From the NCBI GenBank assembly GCA_029204225.1, contig CM055111.1:42040815-42104814 (forward strand): a stretch of DNA of 64,000 nt. The letters run 5' to 3'. The translations under genes were made by a program, and so were the position numbers. Origin of the DNA: Diphasiastrum complanatum. Its lineage: Eukaryota > Streptophyta > Lycopodiopsida > Lycopodiales > Lycopodiaceae. The notes beneath the pieces were generated by a model that worked only from the letters and a program-made list of their open reading frames with translations, ran no database searches and was not told the DNA's origin. Below, piece after piece: positions 57,004 through 64,000 of the stretch. Each line of letters begins with the position of its first letter. Within the stretch, counting starts at the first letter, position 1.

Positions 57004-57689
57004 ATGAACATTCTTACATGGTTCAATCTTCTCAAAACATGGGGACAAGTCCATAACAAACTCTGTCTAATTCTCTTTGATGCAGACTCCTCTCATAATT
57101 TCATCTCTTTTAAGCTTGCACAAGAGATAGGAGTTGGTTCTTTTTCCGAATCTATGCTTAAGGCTAAAGGTGCTTTTGTTAATGGTGATGCAAACATTTA
57201 CCCTGTAATTGGAAAACTTAAGCTCCAAATCTCTGACTACTATGAACCTATAGAATTCATGGTAGGTCCTTTGCAGGGAGTAGATGTAATCTTAGGCATG
57301 CCTTGGCACAAAATGCACAATCCTCTAGTGGACTACAATAAGCATTTGATTTCATGGAAGCACAAAGGTAAAGATGTTAGTGTGCATGCAGGACAGAGTG
57401 GCGAAACAATTTCTTTGGTAAGCCACATTCAAGTATCAAGTACTAAAGAAAGCGGTATTTTCTTACTTGTTGTTTGTTAAAAGTATGGATGATGATGCCG
57501 ATAGAAATGCACATTCTTTGGACAATAATAGAAAAGAATTTTTATTAAAGTATTCGTCTTGTTTTTTTGATGAGCTACCCAAGTCCTTACCCCTTGAAAG
57601 ATCTGAAGATCATACGATAGACCTAATTCCTAGAAGTTCCATACCCAATAGACCTCCCTATAGGGTAAGCCATTCTCTGAAAAATCATC
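57004..57689 (+). pseudogene. Gypsy protease and RT-start fragment
   Basis: The first frame (57004-57480) contains a retropepsin-like region (LILFDADSSHNFISFKLAQE, with the usual DSG altered), then GVDVILGMPWHKMHNPLVDY, the typical Gypsy WL..HNP-type strand. A one-base frame change at 57470 leads to EFLLKYSSCFFDELPKSLPL and HTIDLIPRSSIPNRPPYR, the entry to RT. The RT is cut off at about 57690 by a Copia LTR. Confidence 0.88.
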
Positions 57690-58055
57690 TATATTGATCT
57701 TCTTCTGATTTCTTCAAGCACTGCATGCAAATCCATGCAGTGCATTGGCGTGAGAGAAACGTGGTTCTCTCACGAGTAATCGTCTCACTTTACTAGCAGA
57801 CAATAGATCTTTATGGATCCTGATCACAGAACTCGTCTAGCACGCAGGCAGACTTGTTGTCTATATTTTATCTTGATTGCTTACTAGCAACAGACTACTT
57901 CATTGTATGTGTGCTCTCTGCTGATCTATATGTCAAGTATCATCCAGTAAGTATAGTCGCTCTATGTAGATCCAAGATTAGAGTGATTAAGCATCTACAA
58001 CTAATCAGGGAATTACAAGAGTGGCAGATTAGCCACGACCTAAAGTGTATCTACT
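57690..58055 (-). mobile_element. 3' LTR of Copia H, truncated
   Basis: Matches 63043-63425 of the next LTR from AATCATCTATATTGAT onward. The first 260 bp of the LTR (62783-63042 equivalent) are missing at the junction with the Gypsy fragment, so no target duplication can be tested. Confidence 0.85.
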
Positions 58056-58059
58056 GATG

Positions 58060-59997
58060 TCATGCCATCAGATCATATATCTGTACTTTTGGGTACTTGC
58101 GTGATCTTTCCTGGTACCCTTTGGAGCGTGAGGGCAAAAACGGATTTTGCGACATTTTTTGTGTCGCGTCGTTGGTTTTGTTTTCATCGTTGGTTTCGTT
58201 TTGCTCATCTGCCTTTCTCTCGTACTGGACCGCGAAAGATTCGTGTGCCAGACCGCAAAAGACTCTCGTTTGTGAATCTTTCGTGTTTGCGAACCGTTCG
58301 TCTTTGTTTCCTTTAACTTTTGTGTTCGTGAAACTTTTCATGTTTTGTGTCTCCTGACTTTCATGTTCGCGAACATCTTCGTCAGGCCGAGGGCTGAAAG
58401 CTAGCATGGCTTTGTAGTTAGAAACATTTTGTTTCTTTATCTCCCTCTCAAAGCATGATAGCTTTACGATCCCGAGACTGCTCCTTTGTCTCTCAAAGAG
58501 TCCTTTGTCCAGGGCTTTGGTGAAGATGTCAGAAACCATGTCTTTCGTTCCGATGAAGTTGGTCTGTCGCATCTTCTTTTCAATTAGATCCCTGATCAAG
58601 TGGTACTTGATCGCAATGTGCTTCGTTCTAGAATGGAACACGGGATCTTTTGTCAGGTGTATTGCAAAGGTGTTGTCCATCTGCAAGACTAGGGGCTCAT
58701 TCCTTGTTTCACCCAGTTCGTCCAGGAACTTCCTTATCCAGAATATCTCGTTGGTCATCTCTCCTATTGCAACGTACTCTGTCTCGTAGGATGATTGGGC
58801 TACAACGGTCTGCTTCTTGCTGACCCAGAGAATTGCTGCTCCTGATGCGATGGTGCATCCCCTTGAGACACTCTTGCAGTCATCTTTGAGGGATGCCCAG
58901 CTAGCATCATTGTAGGAAAATATCCTGAAACCTGCATTACGACAATAACACAAGCCATAATCTCTCATTAATTAAAGATATTGCAAAATTTGTTTTGCAA
59001 TCTTCCAATGTGTCATGCCTGGATTTGTGTAGAATTAGCTCATCCTGAATACTGCATAAGCAGTATTAGGACATGTGTTGTCTACAAAGTACATCAGTGA
59101 CTCTATCAGCTTCCTGTAAGGTGTGAGGTGCATTTGTTCTCCTTCTTCCTCAGTCTTTGGATAGTCATCATTCACCAGCACCATCCCTGCAAGCATTGGA
59201 GTGTTTGCTCATTTGCACTTCAACATCCCAAAGTCCTCTAGGATCTTCTGGGTGTATCTGGACTGGTGAAGCTATAACCTACCTCCCTCGTAGTCCCTTT
59301 CAATTTGCAAGCCTAGGTAACACCTGGCTTCTCCCTGACCCACTATCTTGAAATGTTTCGAGATGTCTGCCTTCACTTCAGCAATTAGCTGCTCACTCGT
59401 GCAAAGTATCAGAGTGTCATCCACATACACAGCCACAATGATGATCTGACCATCTGTAACTCTAACATATACATTGGAATCAGCCAACAGAGGCTAGAAT
59501 CCTAATGATTTCAGGGCTTGACCTTTCTTCTTGTACCATTGTCGAGTTGATTGTTTTAGACTGTAGATGCTTCTATGCATTCTACATACATAGTCAGGAA
59601 GTGAATTTGAGACATATCCTGGGGGTTGATCCATATAGACTTTTTCATCTAGTTCTCCATGTAAGAAGGCTGTCTTCTTGTCCACAATGTGGACCCTGAG
59701 GTCATAAGCTGCTACATATGCAAATAACAGACGTAGGAATGAATGTTTGATGACAGGAGAGAAGGCTTCTGAGTAGTCAATACCGTATCTCTGAGAAAAA
59801 CCTTTCGCTACCAGTCTTGCCTTGTATTTTGTGACATTCCCATTTGGTCCATATTTGAGCTTGAAGACCCATTTGCATTTGACAGTCTTGCGCTTATGTG
59901 GTAATGGCACCAATGTCCATACTTGGTTCTTCCTCATGGATTCCATCTCTTCGTTCATGGCTAGGATCCATCTGTCCTTTTCTGGACTGTCAATCAC
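58060..59997 (-). pseudogene. Copia H reverse transcriptase, RNase H and C-terminal extension
   Basis: RT occupies 59997-59494 (MIDSPEKDRWILAMNEEMES, YKARLVAKGFSQRYGIDYSE, FLHGELDEKVYMDQPPGYV, MHRSIYSLKQSTRQWYKK) and 59487-59272 with an intact catalytic strand VAVYVDDTLIL. About 300 bp of broken frame follow, then RNase H (58968-58060: FSYNDASWASLKDDCKSVSR, VSKKQTVVAQSSYETEYVAI, IHLTKDPVFHSRTKHIAIKY). The frame runs about 110 residues beyond the usual end, charged and Asn/Lys/Glu-rich, and stops at the LTR. Two stops or frameshifts divide it. Confidence 0.93.
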
Positions 59998-60455
59998 TTC
60001 CTCAAATGTTTGTGGTTCGCCACTGAATCCCTAGAACTCTTATGATGTGGAAGCTGAGTTTCTTGGCACATATCTTGTTGGCACTCTTTGTGGTCTTGTC
60101 AACCTTTTGGGAAGTCCTCTTGAAATAGCTATGCCTTTGTCTTTGTCTGTTCTACTCAGTCCGGAACCATCTTGGTTTATAGGAAATGCGGCAGCAAGTT
60201 GTCTCTCAAATTTTTCTTCATCAAATTCATCGCTCGAATGGGATATGACTCAAAAATTCTCGTTTTCATGTTCATTTTTTGCTCCCTCTGTCGTTGGCGG
60301 CAGGTCATAGTATTGTCTCTCCAGAACTTCGTAGCTGATAGGATTGTCATTGGCCATTGTCCTGTTCTCATCAAATCTGACATCTCTCACTATTTTCACA
60401 GTGTTCGTGTCTGGCATGTAGACTCTGTAGTATGAGAAACTGTTGTCATAACCTA

Positions 60456-62640
60456 CTAGAAATCCTTGTTTGGCATTCTCATCAAGCTTCTTTCGAAGCT
60501 TATCAGGAATATGTGCATATGCTGGACCGTCAAAGATTCTGATGTGCGACAGGTTGGGTTTCTACCCCACCATAGCTCATGTGGTGTCGTGTGAGGAACA
60601 CCAAACTTGCCTATCCTGTTCTGGATGTATGCGGCTATAGCTACTACTTCAGCCCACAGTGCCCTTGGAGCCTTCGAATAGGCCATCATGCATCTGGTTG
60701 CTTCCATCAGGGTCCTATTCTTTCGTTCAGCAACACCATTGTGCTGCGGTGTGTAGGCTGCAGTTCTTCTGTGAATGATGCCACGATCATTGCAGAAGTC
60801 AGTGAAGCGATTCGAGATGTATTTGCCACATCGATTTGTTCTGATCTGCTTCATTTTGCTGCATGTACATCTCTCAGTCCAATTCACATATTCTGTGAAT
60901 TTATCAAGTGCTTCAGATTTATTCTGAATAAAATACACTCTGACAAATTTGCTATAATCATCAATGAAGGATATATAATACTTTGAACCTCCTAATGAGA
61001 TCACGTTGAATGGTTCGCAGATGTCCATATGCACTAGCTCCAGAATATTTGTCGTTTAGGTAGGAGTCTTTGATGAATGGAGTGCGTGACATCTTGCCTT
61101 TCAAACATGCATCACAGGTGGTCGAAATGGTTGCATTCGAGATGCTGACCCCTGTTATTGCTCCATGATGGCTTGCCTGGTAAAGTGCCATTGAGTTATG
61201 TGAAAGAGTCTTCTGTGCCACAGAGTGTCTGGCAAGTCGTCATGAGTCTGATGCACCTGATTTGTAGGTAGGCATACCTTCAGATAATATAGGTTCCCTT
61301 TCCTTCTACCTTGAGCGATCAAAGTACTAGTACTGGCATCAATTACATTGCATGCTTCGTGAGAAAACGTCACATGCATCTCTGCATCTGCTATTCTTGC
61401 TACAGAGAGCAAGTCATGTTGAAGAGTAGGCACGAACAGAACGTCTTTGAGTCGTCTGTCTCTGTCATTAGAGTTCAGCTATAGTGAACCAATATCGTTC
61501 ACCTGATGTCTAGATCCATCTCCAAGAACTATGAATCTTGAGGGATCTGCACTTCTGAAATCAGACATGATTCATCTTGATGTCACGAAGTGTGAGGTAG
61601 CTCCTGAATCTAGGAAAACCTCATGTGTGTCAGATGTTAACGCTGCGCACACGCCTTCATAGATGTAGGTGGTCGAACAATTTCTGTTCGTTCTTTCTTC
61701 GTCCATTTTTGAACTCACGGGCTCTTGGACATAGGATGAACTATTGTTGTTCTCCTGTCTGTTCTCTGCTGATTTGTTTCTCGGATTCTGACGACAATCC
61801 ATGGCTGGTGACCCTTCTTATGGCAATGAATACACTCAACCTTGGTATTGAGCCAGCATGTATCTACTCTGTGCCTGTCTCTTTTGCATCTCACGCAAGT
61901 CTTCTTGTCTACACCTTGTTGTTTCGACCTCCCTTTGCTCTTCCAGTTGCTCTTGCTAGTCCCCTCTACTTGTTGGTCACGATCCTGCCTCTGATGGGAC
62001 TCCCTCTTAGGCCTAAATTGCTTCTTGGATTTTTTGTTTTTGCCGTAGAGGGCCTATTTGGAACCATCTTTGTGATCAAGATGTTCTCTGGCCTCGACTT
62101 CCTCTCGAATCTCAACAATCGCCTTTTCGAGGTTCATGGTAGGATCTTTCATGAGCAGGGTCCTCATTGTCTGGAATGATCTGGGTAAGGCTCTCAATAG
62201 GTATGTTAGCTGCTTCTCAGCTGAGACAATGTTCTCTGCTCTAGAGTTATGTAATGACAGAAATAGATCCTTCATCTTTCTTACGAAAGAAGTGAGGTCC
62301 TTTCCATCCCACTGCAAATTCGTCAGCTGATCTTTCAGCATCATGATTTCACTTCTTGATTTCGTCTAAAATGTGGTGAGTAATGCATCCCACATCTCCT
62401 TAGCTTTGGAGAGTGTAGCCAGGTCAAGTGTGAGACTATCTTCGATGGATGAAGACAGCAAGGCTATTGCCTTGTCATTTTGCTCCCTCCATTCGCGTAG
62501 CTCCTTGTCTGTTGTTGTAGGCATTTCTTCTGTGCCATCCACCCAGGGGAAGAGTCCTTCACCTTTGAGTATCAAAGATGTCTTAACTTTCCAGGCTAGC
62601 CTAGTTAGATCCTGAAGAATCAAATATTGTGCAGATCTTG
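60456..62640 (-). pseudogene. Copia H gag, protease and integrase
   Basis: Gag: 62623-62366 (WREQNDKAIALLSSSIEDSL, LSKAKEMWDALLTTF) and 62344-62054 (LKDQLTNLQWDGKDLTSFVR, KQLTYLLRALPRSFQTMRTL). Protease: EVFLDSGATSHFVTS near 61600, DSG intact. Pre-integrase: 61433-61155 (LWHRRLFHITQWHFTRQAIM), continuing to CDACLKGKMSRTPF. Integrase: 61034-60456 (MHMDICEPFNVISLGGSKYY, FIDDYSKFVRVYFIQNKSEA, YTPQHNGVAERKNRTLMEAT). At least four frame breaks. The N-terminus of gag lies near 62720, next to the primer site. Confidence 0.92.
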
Positions 62641-62768
62641 CTCTGCATGCTGCTGATTGAAGCCATTGCTTCTGAAGTCTGCTCCCTTGTTGATGGTTGT
62701 TTGTCTAAATTCTTGGCCTCCTGGATCTGCTAGCTTCTTGGCTATATTAGAATATAACAAAATGACCG

Positions 62769-62781
62769 GGCTTTGATACCA
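62769..62781 (-). other. Primer binding site of Copia H
   Basis: Minus-strand TGGTATCAAAGCC lies one base from the LTR end CTCAACA. Confidence 0.8.
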
Positions 62782-62782
62782 T

Positions 62783-63430
62783 TGTTGAGAATGATCAGTC
62801 GCAAAACTGTTGCGATTGAACCACGATCCTCTTTATCTTTCAGATGGAGTTCAGATGCGATCGCTGGACACTGCCAGCTGAATCACTCCTACAGTCCTCC
62901 AGAATGTCATTAGGCACTGTTGATCTACGTTTATAAAATGAATGCAGCATTCAACATAGTTTCAACCAAGGTGCAGAATTAAAGTGAACAAGAGCACTCA
63001 AACACACGATTAATAGCAGAAACATTTGCGGAAACAACAAAAAAAATCATCTATATTGATTTTCTTCTGATTTCTTCAAGCACTGCATGCAAATCCACGC
63101 AATGTGGTGGCGTGAGAGAAATGCGGTTCTCTCACGAGTAATTGTCTCGCTTTACTAGCAGACAATAGATCTCTATGGATCCTAATCACAGAACTCGTCT
63201 CACATGCAGGCAGACTTGTTGTCTGTATTTCATCTTGATTGCTTACTAGCATCAGACTACTGCATTGTATGTGTGCTCTCTGCTGATCTATATGTCAAGT
63301 ATCATCTAGTAAATATAGTCGCTCTATGTAAATCTAAGATTAGAGTGATTAAGCATCTACAACTAATCAGGAAATTACAAGAGTGGCAGATTAGCCATGA
63401 CCTAAAGTGTATCTACTGACGTCATGCCAT
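62783..63430 (-). mobile_element. LTR shared by two Copia H-family copies
   Basis: Plus-strand ends are TGTTGAGAATGATC and about ...GCCATCAGATCA, about 650 bp. On its left is the primer site of element H, so it is that element's 5' LTR. On its right the RNase H end of a second copy follows directly, so it is also that copy's 3' LTR. A purine-rich tract (minus AGAAGTACAGATATC) adjoins the right side. Confidence 0.85.
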
Positions 63431-63436
63431 CAGATC

Positions 63437-64000
63437 AGATATCTGTACTTCTGGATACTTGCGTGACCTTTGCTGGTACTCTTTGGAGCGTGAGGACAAA
63501 AACAAATCTCGCGACATTTTTTGTATCGCATCGTTGGTTTCATTTCCATCGTTGGTTTTGTTTTTCTCGTCTGCCTTGCTCTCGTACTGGACCACGAAAG
63601 ATTCTCATGCCAGACCACAAATGATTCTCGTTTGTGAATCTTTCATGTTCATGAACTGTATTGCAGAGGTGCTGTCTATCTGCAAGACCAGGGGCTCGTT
63701 CCTTGTTTTGCCCAATTTGTCCAAGAACTGCCTTAGCTAGATTATCTCGTTGGCCGTCTTTACTGCTGCAACGTACCCTGCTTCAAAGGATGACTGGGCT
63801 ACAACGATCTGTTTCTTGCTGACCCAGAGAACTGTTGCTCCTGATGTGATGGTGCATCCTTCTGAGACACTCTTGCAGTCATCCTTAAGGGATGCCCAGC
63901 TAGCCTCGTTGTAGAGAAATATCATGAAATCTAAATCATGACAATAACACAAGCCATAATTCCTCGTTAATTGAAGATATTGCAAAATTCATTTTGCAAT
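63437..64000 (-). pseudogene. RNase H end of a second Copia H copy, continuing past the window
   Basis: 63985-63737 reads LCYCHDLDFMIFLYNEASWA and SKKQIVVAQSSFEAGYVAAV, parallel to 58968-58740. A deletion of about 360 bp, relative to 58295-58657, joins the C-terminal extension to the RNase H middle at about 63656. The remainder of the element lies outside the window. Confidence 0.88.

Overview
The window looks like nuclear DNA from a land plant, most likely a seed plant with a large, repeat-filled genome. A gymnosperm would fit, but that is inference. The evidence is plant-type Ty1/Copia and Ty3/Gypsy LTR retrotransposons in many decay states, tRNA-Met-type primer binding sites (TGGTATCAGAGC), plant-like TATA boxes in LTRs, and very low gene density. 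No bacterial operons, rRNA genes, tRNA genes or CRISPR arrays were seen.

The one convincing host gene is at 2709-3731: an intronless, secreted, 340-residue protein. It carries three well-spaced copies (plus degenerate ones) of a motif in exact register with the 12-residue IDA/IDL peptide hormone core (PIPPSAPSKRHN in Arabidopsis IDA), each preceded by an LPKG-like lead-in as in IDA. A second, 5'-truncated copy lies at 33868-34554; one of its motifs (KPPSSPNKKHS) is even closer to canonical IDA. A third copy survives only as 3'-flank sequence at about 28325-28550. The window is therefore best read as a former tandem cluster of multi-peptide IDA-like precursor genes, pushed apart and partly destroyed by retrotransposons. 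This is the most interesting content.

Layout: 1-1100 Copia LTR end and leader; 2.5-4.6 kb the peptide gene with its TATA candidate, poly(A) signal and conserved 3' flank; 4.6-9.6 kb old unrecognised sequence with an (AG)94 microsatellite and a decayed coding relic; 9.6-13.6 kb an LTR plus a coiled-coil-containing decayed ORF on the minus strand; 14.4-16.7 kb Copia and other repeat fragments; 18.1-21.6 kb a dead Gypsy pol; 21.7-26.9 kb a nearly complete dead Copia; 27.6-33.9 kb Gypsy and Copia fragments around the third and second peptide-gene copies; 36-44 kb LTR fragments and Copia ends; 44.4-55.8 kb a nested complex; 55.8-57.7 kb a possible CACTA-type relic and a Gypsy fragment; 57.7-64 kb two Copia copies joined through one shared LTR.

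The nested complex is clear in the sequence. A 7.3-kb Gypsy-type element (45876-53177) with two LTRs of about 1.15 kb, a 5-bp target duplication, PBS, PPT and a gag gene but no pol sits inside a Copia element, splitting its integrase zinc-finger region in frame. This is the architecture described as TR-GAG (gag-only, non-autonomous). Its leader holds a 24-bp-period repeat array related to another array at 7.6-7.8 kb. No retroelement here appears capable of autonomous movement: every coding region is broken by stops, frameshifts, deletions or nesting.
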